From: Macrocystis pyrifera
Taxonomy: Eukaryota; Sar; Phaeophyceae; Laminariales; Laminariaceae
Assembly (NCBI GenBank): GCA_031763025.1
Contig: JASSKH010000021.1
Coordinates: 9,233,358-9,297,357 of the forward strand
Length of the DNA stretch: 64,000 bases
Direction: 5' to 3'
The notes under the pieces were generated by a model. It did no database searches, was not told where the DNA came from, and worked only from the letters and a program-made list of their open reading frames with translations. Both the position numbers and the translations under genes were made by a program. This document shows, one piece after another, positions 12,140 through 22,456 of this stretch. Positions within the stretch are counted from its first letter, which is position 1. The number at the start of each line of letters is the position of its first letter.

Positions 12140-12208
12140 GAGGGGCCGTCCACCCGTTCAGTACGCAGAAATCCCCACACCAGCCCAGACGACAAACATA
12201 TTTTGGTA
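11312..12208 (+). repeat. 468-bp tandem duplication in DIRS ORF1
   Basis: The word atggtcctttcgcac occurs at 11321 and again at 11789, and the following roughly 430 bases match throughout with scattered substitutions and small deletions. Inside each copy are three subrepeats of 84-87 bp beginning ga(a/g)cagaggg, corresponding to the 28-29-residue protein repeats. Confidence 0.85.
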
Positions 12209-12266
12209 GAAAGGACCAAGACAAGTCCAGTCACCCTTGTAGCAGTCAGATGGACCCCCGCTCGTT

Positions 12267-14500
12267 TTGGCCGAAGTGCGGGAGAGTAGCGGGTCAGCAC
12301 GATCACGGCTTCCCAATGGGGAGTCACGCAGTCGGAAACGATCAGACAGCATGTCACAAGAATGGAACGCAGAAAAAGAAAAACTCGGAAAAAACGGTCT
12401 TGACGCCCGAGAAAGAGAAGAACAGCTGTATACGCTCGCCAATATTTGCACAACCTTGGTGCGAGATAAGCGAGGCGTCGTGGAAGACGTAGCTCGAGCA
12501 ATAGGAGGATCTCTAGTTACACCACCGATAGACCCCGTACACATGTAACGATACTTCGGAGACTTGAAAGGGTTCGGGACAGTCGACGAGCTAGTCCCGA
12601 TAGTCACAGGGGGGGTACAGGTGGACCCAGCAGCGATGAGTGTAGATCTAGAGCGCGCATTATAGTACGGAAACTACCCCAGTGTCAACGAGCATTTGCC
12701 AGCAGTCTGCAAGAACATTGGCGAAGGTGTAAGACGTCAAAAATGCTTAGTAATACCAAAGTCAACTGCGCACGAAATCCCTAGTCTACGAATGTCCCCG
12801 TTGGCGGCCGTAGTGACACACAAGGTTAGGATCATAAATGATTTACCGTTCGACGTACAGAGTCGAGAGGAAAAAGGTGGACTCAACGGCGATACCGACC
12901 CTGACACTGTCCCCCAATGCCTGTGTGCACACGCGCTGCCCACATCCTTGGACGAACTCGTGACAGTGAGAAACGAAGCTCCCAGTAGAGAGGATACCGC
13001 TGAGTAAGGCCGACGTGTCGGATGCCTTCAGGAACGTGCGGGTAGGCCCGGACCAAGCTCACGTTTTTTGCTACACAGTAGGAAATCTGGTTGTGATTGG
13101 TTTTCGTTTTACGTTCGGATGGTCGGGATCGCCGGGTTTCTGGGGTGTCATGTCGGCCGCGGTCGAACACGCGCACTGCTACACCACACTCAAGTCGAGC
13201 CAGCTACTAGAGGAAGGAAAAAGCATGATGCTCACGATAAGGTGATAGATTGATGGGAACAAGGCACACCCACGCCGATTCCCCCAGACGCCAAAATCAG
13301 AGCGCACAGCGGGGGAGAGATCTCTGACCCATTTTTCACAACCGTGTATGTAGACGACTGTCTCCTAATCAGGGTTCAACATTCAGACGACGACAAGTCC
13401 GCCCTGATCGCATCAGCCTCTCTTGCCTCGGATCACGTGCGTTTATTTGCTCCGGGCGAGGAGGGAGTAACGCCCATCTAAGCCCCGAAAAACGAGTACG
13501 GACTGGGACTCCACGATTGACGCGTTCGGCTTCACTATCAACTCGCACACAATGAAAATCTCATTTCTGCGCAAAAAGCTGCCGTTTTAAAAAGGTTGCT
13601 GCTGGAGCAGTGATCCTTGAGCAGAAAGCGAGCGAGCGCGAGGGACGTTCTCAGCATGGCCGGGAAGCTGTGGAACCTCACGCACGTGGTGCGAGCGGGA
13701 AGGTATTACGTATCGAGGCTGTTGCAACTGACCGGATTACACAAACCAAGCGCTAGGGAAAGTCAAACGCGCATGGTAGATCTTGGCAGAGCGGTTCACG
13801 CTGACCTCTTGTTTAGGAAGTGGGCGATAGATCACGACCTTCTACTAAACAAAGAGACGCTCAGCGGGCCCTGTTACACGGCGATGAAACGGCCCGCCCA
13901 AATGCACTACCTGTCTGACTCGAGTTTCGAGGCAGTGAGAGGTTTCTGAGCTCAGAAGAAGGTGTTTTAGTGATACGACTTGCCGATAGAGTTGACTGCC
14001 GAACTTAAAAAGAAAGTTGATCTACAAGAGACTTGTACCATCACTATCAATATAATTACTGGGAATGGTTGTGACTGCACGGGTCATGCTCGAATTCGTA
14101 GGACACCGGCCGGATGCGGCCGGTGACCCGATCTTCATGCGAGGGGACAACATGGCTGCCGTATCATGGGAGTGTGGAAGCGGTGGGGCGACAGACAAAA
14201 GGGCGTGCTTACTCATGAGAGTGCTGGGGCGCCTTGAACTCGCGGGAGGATTGAACCACACCGCAATATATTCCGGGCGTGCAGAACACTTTAGCAGATG
14301 GGATTTCACGGTGGCCTACAAAGATAATGGCAGCCAAGGTCAGGGAGTTACCCCACTCCAGCGAGTGGTACAAACAACCCATTGGTCGGCGGGGTTCGGG
14401 GATTGTTTATGTTGTGATCCAGATAAAGAACATCCTCACCAAACACGACGACATTCTATGGAATCTCATGATGAACGACGCAGAAGAACTCGGTTGACTC
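12267..14500 (+). pseudogene. DIRS reverse transcriptase and RNase H, broken
   Basis: A Ser/Arg/Lys-rich N-terminal part (12267-12548) leads, through in-frame stops at 12546 and 12663, into RT fingers with RIINDLPF, GGLNGDTD and PQCLCAHALP. After a frameshift near 12990 comes motif A (SKADVSDAFRNV), then motif B (FGWSGSPGFWGVM). After another shift comes motif C, VYVDDCLLI (about 13344-13370), keeping both catalytic aspartates. The RT thumb (KRASARDVLSMAGKLWNLTH) follows at about 13620. RNase H is seen as MRGDNMAAVSW at about 14135 and, after a frameshift, NTLADGISRWP at about 14283. At least four stops and three frame changes make it non-functional. Family assignment rests on these motifs and on the downstream tyrosine recombinase. 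Confidence 0.85.
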
Positions 14501-14606
14501 GCGCGCTTTTTATATTGCATGTCTCGCTCAACGCATGATATGCATACCGCACGCGCACGTCCCTCACAGGAATAGGTGACAACAACGGAGGAAAGAAGGA
14601 AGAGGT

Positions 14607-14874
14607 TGTTCGTAGAGTCCAAACCTGGATGCCCTGACCACCACGTGGTCTGATGAGTTTCTTTATAATCGCTGTATTAGAGGACAGAGGAGGGGAGAGA
14701 GAGCGGAGCCTAGCTCGTAGCTCGGAGCAGAGAACGGAGCAGAGAACGGAGCAGAGAACGGAGTGCTCAAAGTCTCCGCGTGAACACACGGCATAATTCA
14801 TAATAACGCCTGCGAAGATATACGCAACCCTCTACAACTTGTAACCGTCGCTGCTGAAACGATCCAAACGAACA
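14607..14874 (-). repeat. copia 3' LTR (268 bp)
   Basis: Begins TGTTCGTAGAGTCC and ends ACGATCCAAACGAACA, with matching TG..CA ends. It holds three copies of the 12-bp word gcagagaacgga. Differs from the right LTR by a few substitutions and one 12-bp unit. Confidence 0.93.
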
Positions 14875-14885
14875 CACTCCCCCTG
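14875..14885 (-). promoter_or_regulatory. Polypurine tract next to the 3' LTR
   Basis: Read on the minus strand, the bases just before the LTR are AGGGGGAGTG. A purine run here is where plus-strand DNA synthesis is primed in LTR retrotransposons. It confirms the element's orientation. Confidence 0.65.
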
Positions 14886-15190
14886 GCTCTTCACAGCAGT
14901 GACGAGACCGAAACGACATTCAAGACTTGCTAGGACCTAAGAACAGCCAACGACAGTCCCGCAGGAGGAAACCCGGCCACCGGGTCAAAACCCCCTGTAT
15001 AACACACATACTCCAAACCATTGCAATTAAAACAACGGCTGCATTCCAAACGATGACCATGGCCAGAAAATAAAATGCCAAGAGGTGCCCTCCTCCCCCA
15101 TGCCCCTCAAAGTAGCGCAGGGTTGGCGACCTGACAAATTATTCCTCGCATCACTCCAACATGGTACTCATCGAATAATGCTCATACCCC

Positions 15191-17941
15191 TCACTCACCC
15201 TCCAAAGGCAGATTCAACAAGAACCTACGATGAGACTTAAAAGGGGTCGCAGCAAGGGATTTCGTCAAAATATCCGCGTGCTGCTCTTCCAAAGCTACGA
15301 ACTGAATGTCGATCTTCTTGGCACGAAGTAGCTCTCTGACAAAATGAAAACGCACGTCGATATGCTTACTCCGAACAGAACTAAGAGGGTTTTCAGCTAA
15401 CGCTATGGCCCCCTGGTTATCCTAGAAAACCCGGACACATGATCCGCTTAGCTCTGGACAGATAAACGACAACACCGCGCCCGTAAACAAAGCTTCCTTC
15501 ACCCCTTCACCCAGGGCGACATACTCTGCTTCTGCTGTCGACAACGTAACACATCTCTGCGTGCTACTTGCCCAACTGACGGCCGCACCCCCTAGGGTAA
15601 ATACCGTCCCCGATACCGAGCGCCTATCGTTCGACTTATCCGCATAATCAGCATCACTATACGCAGTCAAATCCAAACCCGAGCCCCGTACAAAAGTCAA
15701 TCTCATAAACCTGGTCCCGTGGAGGTAAGCCATAATCTTCAAAACTGCCTTCCAGTGCCTCTCCGTTGGGTTGTGGGAGTGGCGCGCCACAGCGCGCACA
15801 GCGTTCGAGATGTCCGGCCTCGTCATGGTCGACAGCCACATCAAGCTGCCCACAGCCTCCCTGTACGGCCAGTCTCCTCCAAGTTCGCCCTCCTCTCTTG
15901 GACCTAGTTCCACACCGGGGGTCGCGGGGATATCAGAGGATCAGTTAACACCAAAACGATTCAGCATGCTCTCAATGAACGCCTTCTGCGTAATCTCCAA
16001 TATCCCCAGTTCCCAGTCGCGTTTGAAAGCACAACCAGTGTACCAAGTCAGTTCGCCGAGGTTATTCGTGGGAAATGTCATAGCTAGCGCGGCATGGAAA
16101 TCTCCACATGTCTCATCCGATCCTGCGATCACGATGTCATCTACATGAACGGCCATGATCAGTTCTACCTTGCCGTCCACAACCACGCGAAACACACACG
16201 GGTCAGACCTACACTGCTCCATTCCGTACTCTGCCACGGTCTCTACCAATAATCCGGCCCACTGCCGTCCACTCTGCTTTAGACCATTCAGTCATCTGTT
16301 TAGGCGGACGATCTTTCCTGACATGTCACCACACCCACCGGGCAGTTTCATGTATATCTCGGCGTCGAGTTTCGCGCGAACAAAAGCCTGTGCGACGTCT
16401 AGATGAAAAATCTTTAAACCATGTTCATTTGCAACAGCCGCCAGAAGTTTAACTGACGCTGACGAGGGAGTCGGTGCAAACGTTTGAAAATATTCTACAT
16501 CCTGCACCTAGCTAAAACCCTTAGCCACAAGTCTGGCCTTTGTCTTTACTATCAAGTCATCCTTATCCGTCTTGTAGGTAAACACCCACTTCGCACCTAC
16601 AGGTTTCCACCCTTTTGGCGGTGTCGCGGCTTCGTACGTACCGGTCGTTTTGTGACCGTCCAACTCAATTTTCATGGCCTCGTGCCACGCCGCTTTGTAT
16701 TGAGAACGCTTTACATCTGCTACTGACTGTGGGGGCGGTTCTACGTCTTCCGGGAAACCACTCGGCATGCACACGCTCAACTCCCCGTTGTTCTCCACAG
16801 CAGGTCCTCCGGCCATCAAAGCCACTGCGTCCTCCGTCGTCCAAGACGTACGATCCAGCATACTCCCAGGCTTCGTCCACGACTCGTACGCTGCCGCAAG
16901 CAGCGCGTCTGCGGCTCCTTCATCCATCCTTACCTGGTGCACAGCAGGTTCACCCTCCAGGCGTTGGCTTTGACCCCGGGTCCGGCCCCGTACTGTCGGG
17001 GGGAGCCGGCCCCAGCTGCTGAGCTCGTGTGCGGTCCTCCCCGACAGGACCGCGGGGGGATCCTCACCGTTCCCTTGGACGGTGTCGGAGGCTGATGCTG
17101 CGCCCGGGTCGTTTCCGGCCCTCCCTGTTGGGACCGAGGAGGCGTCCACGGCGCCCCCTTGAGACGAATCCATCGTCTCGGCTGTTTCGGCCCTCCCTGC
17201 CGGGACCGAGGAGGCGTCCACGGCGCCCCCTTGAGACGAATCCATCGTCTCGTCTGTTTCGGCCCTCCCTGCCGGGACCGAGGAGGCGTCCACGGCGCCC
17301 CCTTGAGACGAACGCATCGTCTCGGGTGTTTCGCCGCTCCCTGCCGGGACCGAGTTCACGGCGCCCCCTTGAGACGAACGCATCGTCTCGGGTGTTTCGC
17401 CGCCGGCATCGCCGGCGGCAGGTGCCTGCTGTGCGCGCTCCAGCATAAACGCGTCCAGGTCAAACCCCACGTGCCGGAAGCGAGGAGGCGTCCACGGCGC
17501 CCCCTTGAGACGAACCCATCGTCTCGGCTGTTTCGGCCCTCCCTGCCGGGACCGAGGAGGCGTCCACGGCGCCCCCTTGCGACGAATCCATCGTCTCGTC
17601 TGTTTCGGCCCTCCCTGCCGGGACCGAGGAGGCATCCACGGCGCCCCCTTGAGACGAATCCATCGTCTCGGCTGTTTCGGCCCTCCCTGCCGGGACCGAG
17701 GAGGCGTCCACGGCGCCCCCTTGAGACGAATCCATCGTCTCGTCTGTTTCGGCCCTCCCTGCCGGGACCGAGGAGGCGTCCACGGCGCCCCCTTGAGACG
17801 AACGCATCGTCTCGGGTGTTTCGCCGTCGGCATCGCCGGCGGCAGGTGCCTGCTGTGCGCGCTCCAGCATATACGCGTCCAGGTCAAACCCCACGTGCCG
17901 GAAGCGAGGAGGCGTCCACGGCGCCCCCTTGAGACGAACAC
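15191..17941 (-). pseudogene. copia pol remnant: RT and RNase H
   Basis: One continuous minus-strand frame. The RT begins near SQYKAAWHEAMKIELDGHKT and GWKPVGAKWVFTYKTDKDD, then has KARLVAKGFS, a TAG at 16508 where the family has Gln, and YFQTFAPTPSSASVKLLAAV. It continues through HLDVAQAFVRAKL and a TGA at 16292 to the catalytic HVDDIVIAGS (YVDD in most relatives), then a TGA at 15941. RNase H follows with LTAYSDADYADKSNDRRSVSG and TLSTAEAEYVALGEGVKEAL, a TAG at 15422, then KHIDVRFHFVRELL and the terminal stop at 15191. There are four premature stops but no frameshift. Upstream, the frame runs into the 72-bp array, and no integrase or protease motif is found. The product would be a Gag-Pol fusion in an intact relative. 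Confidence 0.88.
17158..17940 (-). repeat. 72-bp minisatellite in copia coding region
   Basis: Units of 72 bp encode 24 residues of the type ETDETMDSSQGGAVDASSVP plus AGRA. The array has a higher-order duplication of roughly 500 bp: a spacer encoding DLDA(F/Y)MLERAQQAPAAGDA occurs at about 17400-17470 and 17825-17895. At the duplication joint (gccggaagcgaggagg) the phase changes. Some units are therefore read as KGAPWTPPRSRQGGPKQ in the frame that continues into RT. Very GC-rich compared with its surroundings. Confidence 0.88.
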
Positions 17942-18693
17942 ATCGAGTTTTCGGTGTGTAATTCCCCTACGGGAATGTACTGTGGTGGATACGACACGAA
18001 AGCAGACAAGAAACCAACTCCTTTGGCGTAATACCGAGCATCTCTTGTCCAGGGGTTTAACTCAGATTTTAGCCCACTAAACGATGGCACAGGAGTGTGT
18101 TTGAAGGCCGAATGGCGCGATAGAGGCAGATCAAATCCACCACCCAACTCAGCGCCAGGGTATGCACCCCATCCTCCTGTCCTCCCATGCTGGTCTGGAT
18201 GACCCCTCAGTGGGCCAACCTCGACAGGCAACGCAGCTCCTCCGCGTCCAGTTGCTCCCAAATCTGGCGAGGCGCCCTCACGCAAATTTGTCTCTTGTTC
18301 TGCTGCAATCTCTCTTAGAGCAGTGGGTACCGCCCCTTGTGGGCTCTCCCCTACAGCAGCGCTACCCTCAGCGCTGCCGGACTCCGATCGACCAATGCCT
18401 GCTTCAACAGCAGCAGTAGTCTCTCGTACTTCAGCAGTGGATACTGCCCCTCTTGGGCTTTCCCCAACAGCAGTGGTTCCTACCTCTGCTGGACTTTCTC
18501 CTACAGCAACGCTGCCTTCAGCGCTGCCTGGCTCCGATCGACCGTTGTTCCTCATGAACTCGGTCATCATTTCCCTCATGGCGTTCAGCATCGACGCCTC
18601 TCTTTTCTCCATCGCCAGCTTGACCTCGCGTCGCAGCGTTTCAACGTCACTCCGAGAGTCGCGCTCTTCTTGAGCCGATCCCTTCGAGGGCAT
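17884..18693 (-). CDS. copia Gag N-terminal part
   Basis: A 269-codon frame with an ATG 46 bp inside the 5' LTR, the expected gag position. It starts MPSKGSAQEERDSRSDVETL, a charged helical segment. A Ser/Glu/Gly/Val-rich stretch with imperfect repeats (GSAEGSVAVGESP-like) follows, then a folded gag-type segment, KHTPVPSFSGLKSELNPWTR and FLSAFVSYPPQYIPVG. After that it enters the minisatellite and stops. A normal copia Gag continues for another 150-250 residues to a CCHC zinc knuckle, which is missing. Gag forms the particle in which reverse transcription occurs; this truncated form is unlikely to work. Confidence 0.75.
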   Translation of the reverse strand: MPSKGSAQEERDSRSDVETLRREVKLAMEKREASMLNAMREMMTEFMRNNGRSEPGSAEGSVAVGESPAEVGTTAVGESPRGAVSTAEVRETTAAVEAGIGRSESGSAEGSAAVGESPQGAVPTALREIAAEQETNLREGASPDLGATGRGGAALPVEVGPLRGHPDQHGRTGGWGAYPGAELGGGFDLPLSRHSAFKHTPVPSFSGLKSELNPWTRDARYYAKGVGFLSAFVSYPPQYIPVGELHTENSMCSSQGGAVDASSLPARGV

Positions 18694-18738
18694 CGTCGGC
18701 TTCTGGTACTAGACCTCAAACGTTCAAGTACACTAGTG

Positions 18739-19018
18739 TGTTCGTAGAGTCCAAGCCTGGATGCCCTGACCACCACGTGGTCTGATGAGTTTCTTTATAA
18801 TCGTTGTATTAGAGGACAGAGGAGGGGAGAGAGAGCGGAGCCTAGCTCGTAGCTCGGAGCAGAGAACGGAGCAGAGAACGGAGCAGAGAACGGAGCAGAG
18901 AACGGAGTGCTCAAAGTCTCCGCGTGAACACACGGCATAATTCGTAATAACGCCTGCGAAGATATACGCAACCCTCTACAACTTGTAACCGTCGCTGCTG
19001 GAACGATCCAAACGAACA
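18739..19018 (-). repeat. copia 5' LTR (280 bp)
   Basis: Same sequence as 14607-14874 but with four instead of three copies of gcagagaacgga, which accounts for the 12-bp length difference. Few substitutions separate the two LTRs. I see no clear match to an initiator-tRNA primer site directly inside it. Confidence 0.93.
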
Positions 19019-20064
19019 GAGGTGGCGAGGTTGGTCGAACCGTTCGCGCTTGGTTCGGTCGCGAAGAGTACCCAGAAAAACTACTTAACGAAGTGGAACA
19101 CCTGGGTAAAAGAGAGACAAGCACAGGGTAAAGGGCCGTGGTTGCAGACTGTTGACGATCCCAATGCAACGCTGACGGAACTGATCGAAACATGACGTCG
19201 CGCTGTTTCGTGCAAAATAACCAGCAATCGACCATCAGTGTGTATTGGGCAGCCATTAACGTTTTCCCCAAGATGTTCGCAGGCTGGAAGCTACCCTTGC
19301 CTCATAGGATGATAGTCGCAGTAGGGAAGGGGATAGACAGGGCGCACGGTATGTCTAAAAAAACAAGCAAGTGAGACTGCCCCTGACGTGGGCAATGCTG
19401 GCGGATGAGCGACAGACAGTTGTGAGCATGGCAGGTGGGGGTTACGTAGGGTGGTTAGGACTCGCCGTGCCGTATTTCCTTTTGTGCCGAGCGTCAGAGT
19501 TATGGGCGTACGCAAACGGGCAGGTTGACCCCGAGTTTTATCTGACGCAGAAATGCATTTCTTTTTTCACAAGGGAGTACAGGTGGCGTTTGAGAACAGA
19601 GCGATCGCCACAGCAGTGCAGGTGAAGTTTTTGGCGTCGACGTGCGACCACAAAAAGGCAGGGTGCACCATCACGAGCACACGTCTCGTAAAGAGAAGAT
19701 GTCGGGGGGGGCGTCGATGGGGGTGTTCGAAACTCTGCTCAATCTGCTTGACGTGGACCCCTTGCTACGAGCGGAAGCACCGTTGACCGTTAGGAGCACC
19801 ACTTTCGGGTAGAAATTGTTTACTATAATAGGACGGAAGCGGTCGCAGCGCTGAGACTCATGGTAGGTAGCAGCGGTAGAGACCCTATGCAGTTCGCCCT
19901 GCACCCAGGAAGAATCGGGGGGGGGGACCCAGCTTGCGTCCAAAGGAATCTCAGAGTTGCGAATCCAGCGAGCAGGAAGATGGAAGTCTCCGGCGTTTAT
20001 GACGTACGTGAGGGAGGCAGGGGAAGGGGCCAACTCCGTTCCTGTTGCACTGACAAAAAAGTAA
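19019..20064 (+). pseudogene. DIRS tyrosine recombinase, broken
   Basis: Tyrosine recombinases integrate the circular DIRS DNA by cutting through a covalent phosphotyrosine. After the copia insertion the frame reads ARLVEPFALGSVAKSTQKNY and LTKWNTWVKERQAQGKGPWL, the SAM-like N-terminal domain. The catalytic part shows the first arginine in LLCRASELWAY in the intact family frame (Arg codon at 19488), H-x-x-R in FALHPGRIGG (His at 19902), and the likely nucleophile in GRWKSPAFMTYVREAGEGAN (Tyr at 20005). It ends at TAA 20062-20064. Stops near 19190 and 19372 and frameshifts, one at the G10 run at 19917-19926, disable it. The catalytic residues themselves remain. Confidence 0.85.
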
Positions 20065-20712
20065 TAAAACGGTGATATCATGGAAAGACGTTTGGAGTGG
20101 TCCGGCTGGACATACGGGGTGAGTATCTGATTGCCTCGCAGAGGTTAGAGCGGGGCCATCAGAGTTCGGGTTAGCCTGATCCATGGAACGTAGGAAGATT
20201 TCCATAAAGGTAGAAGGGGGGACAAGAACGGGGCTTCTGACGGTGTGAGTGATCGTTCGTATCATTTTTGGGTTTTGACTGAATTTGCAAGATGAGGTTA
20301 GTCTTCATGTGAAAAAAAAAACTAGTCCAGAATTCTTTAGACATAAAAAAACCTATATTTCCAAGTAGTAGATCGCGAAAATTTAAACCAGTCACTCTCG
20401 TCAAGGATGGGGTTTCCGCGCCGTCGGTATTGTCCTGTGTGTCAATCCATAAGTACGAGTGTACACTGTGAAAAGCAAGCAAGCGAAATGCCAGCGTACT
20501 GGTGAATACCGGGTAAAGCAAGTAAAAGCTCAACGTACGGGGTACGAGAATACCGTAACGGGTAAAACACGTGAGATGTCAACGTGCCGGGTACAAGAAG
20601 ACCACAACACCGGCTATGTTGATGCATGAACATACCAGTGTTTGTATAGTTCTCAGTTTCAACGGTTCTTTCACCCGAGTAAAAACCTGCTTGCTATACT
20701 GGACAGCTGGCC

Positions 20713-21035
20713 GGCTTCACAGCAGTACTTCATGCCGGGAAGCAGCGCTGCTGATACTTTTCTGCGGTAGTATGGGACACTATTTTAGGGCCCAGGATCG
20801 ATGGAGATCTTGCCGTACGACCTATAGTATAACGAACAGTTCTATAGATAGTAATATGAATACTATATAGAATGGCTTCACAACAGTACTTCATGCCGGG
20901 AGGCAGCGGTATTGATGATTTGCTGCGGTAGGAAGGGACACTATAGTAAGGCCCAAGGATCGAGGGAGATCTTGCCGTACGACCTACAGTATTACCCATA
21001 TGTAGATACATCCTCCAGATTGTTGTTGTTGTCGT
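20713..21035. repeat. 161-bp tandem repeat, interspersed family
   Basis: ggcttcac(a)gcagtacttcatgccggga starts at 20713 and again at 20874. Both copies continue through ctgcggtag..gggacacta and gatcttgccgtacgacct. An inverted copy lies at 40927-41085 and a partial one at about 22395-22445. No coding capacity or recognisable ends. Confidence 0.75.
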
Positions 21036-21452
21036 TATTGTCTTCACATTAAATCGCCCTTTCTGCCCAGCTTCATCAGTACACCCAGTAGTCCGTCCTG
21101 GTTCCTTATGCTAGAGATAATGATTCCGTGGTTACTGAAACAGAGGAAGACCAAAAATAAACAATAATCGTAATTTCAAGTGTCAAGCAAGTAAAATGTC
21201 AGCGTACCGGGTACGCAAACACAACAACACAAGCCAGACAAAAAAAAAGATCAAAAAGACCATAAAGTCAGAAACAAAAAATAGAAATGAATCAGAATAC
21301 AAACGACACAATGACTTCAGAAACGCTGCCAGACGGAAAGCACGCGTACTCAGGAAGGACAGATATCTGCTGCGCCGACGAAACAACACGAAAGAGAGGG
21401 AGCTACGGGCAAAAGTTAAGAGCTAGTCGAACCGATACATAGCAACCAAATA

Positions 21453-22168
21453 TTACATATCGTTTCTGCATTCGTCGACAGCTGTATCAGTACGGCTGCC
21501 CTTCCCCCCTCCCCCCCGCCCGTTGTCGCCGTTCTTGGCGTCCTGAGCTGCGTGGCGCAGACGACTCCTCTGTGCTTCGTCCCTGTGCCACCTCGCCATG
21601 AAACAGTCCGCCGCTTCGACGACCCCCCGGTACGAATCCCCGCTCTTGTCAGCTGCCCTCGGCCATAACATTGTTTCTACTCCGAACGGCAGAGGGGAGC
21701 TTTCCGTGGACCCCTCGGTGGCTTGGAAAACCCTGAGGTGGTCTGCTAGACATTGGGCCGAGTTCGGTTCCGGTCGGCCGGGTCGGGGGTTCTCTTCACC
21801 AGCCGTCATCGTCCCAAACATCAACCGGCGTGTCAGCCGCGCATTGTTCGTCCGCTGTACGGCCCCTGCAAAGAGCAGGCGTCTTTTGCGGATGGTCGTC
21901 TCAACGCTCTCGCTTTGTGCCTTTTTGAGGGTCTTGGCGTATGACATGAGGTGCTCAGTGCGTTGCCGGTGCTGGAAGCGAATGATCTGTAGGAGGAGTT
22001 TGTGGTGTGCCGTTCGGAGCTCAACGAAGCGCTCCTGACCAAGAGTCCACGCCACGTACCGGTACAGTAGGGTCTCCATCACCTCAGCATTTAGCATGCG
22101 CACTTTTAGAGTGAACGGGGCATCCTCCATATAATACAGTTCCCGTTTGAACTGATTGTAGCATGCTC
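21453..22168 (-). pseudogene. LINE reverse-transcriptase C-terminal part, 5'-truncated
   Basis: An open frame of about 238 codons, starting at the first codon after a TGA near 22170. It encodes the region after the RT catalytic core of an RTE/Jockey-like LINE. Visible segments are LKVRMLNAEVMETLLYRYVA, LRTAHHKLLLQIIRFQHRQR, ETTIRKRRLLFAGAVQRTNN and GRPEPNSAQCLADHLRVFQA, ending with a Gly-rich tail. The segment lacks the endonuclease and the catalytic RT motifs, typical of incomplete target-primed reverse transcription. A more decayed copy of the same part lies at 33131-33440, also on the minus strand. The assignment comes from general familiarity with such ORFs. Confidence 0.7.
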
Positions 22169-22456
22169 ATGCGAGTCGGATCCGTCGGGTGATCTCTGGA
22201 AAAATATCAGCGATTGCGACGACATTCGTTACTTGAAATCGTCCTTTCTACCTAGCTCCATGCAGCTTCATCAGTATACCCTATGTGAATACCATATATA
22301 CATACGGTGTTGTGTGGTACATGCGGCAGATCGTGATGTGTAGGTGCTGTTTCAACCATTCAACATGATGACTCGTCAAGATGGGAAGCTAGATAGGCTC
22401 AAGGGTCCCTCGAGATCTTGCCCTACAGAGGTTTAGTATTATGGATACATTACACT

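Larger units (their letters stand above)
14607..19018 (-). mobile_element. Ty1/copia LTR retrotransposon, internally deleted
   Basis: A 4412-bp element bounded by LTRs that begin TGTTCG and end CGAACA. It is flanked by the 5-bp target duplication GAGGT (14602-14606 and 19019-19023). The gag start lies next to the right LTR and RT-RNase H next to the left one, so the element is transcribed on the minus strand. A purine-rich tract abuts the 3' (left) LTR. Gag passes almost directly into a 72-bp tandem array and then RT: the zinc knuckle, protease and integrase are absent. Four in-frame stops interrupt pol. It inserted into the DIRS element between RNase H and recombinase. Confidence 0.93.
10930..20070 (+). 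mobile_element. Degenerate DIRS-type retrotransposon, interrupted by copia
   Basis: Order on the plus strand: gag-like ORF (11048-12139), reverse transcriptase and RNase H (12267-14500), tyrosine recombinase (19019-20064). RT plus RNase H plus tyrosine recombinase, with no DDE integrase, defines the DIRS order. The copia element at 14607-19018 splits it between RNase H and recombinase, and the sequence resumes in register after the duplicated GAGGT. Outer ends are approximate: I found no clear inverted terminal or split direct repeats. A fragment like 10950-11260 recurs at 58425-58700. Every enzymatic domain carries stops or frameshifts, so this copy is dead. Confidence 0.8.

Noticed and set aside
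17029..18080. Plus-strand Arg/Pro-rich ORFs up to 257 codons
   Set aside because: Antisense reading of the 72-bp minisatellite in the copia element.
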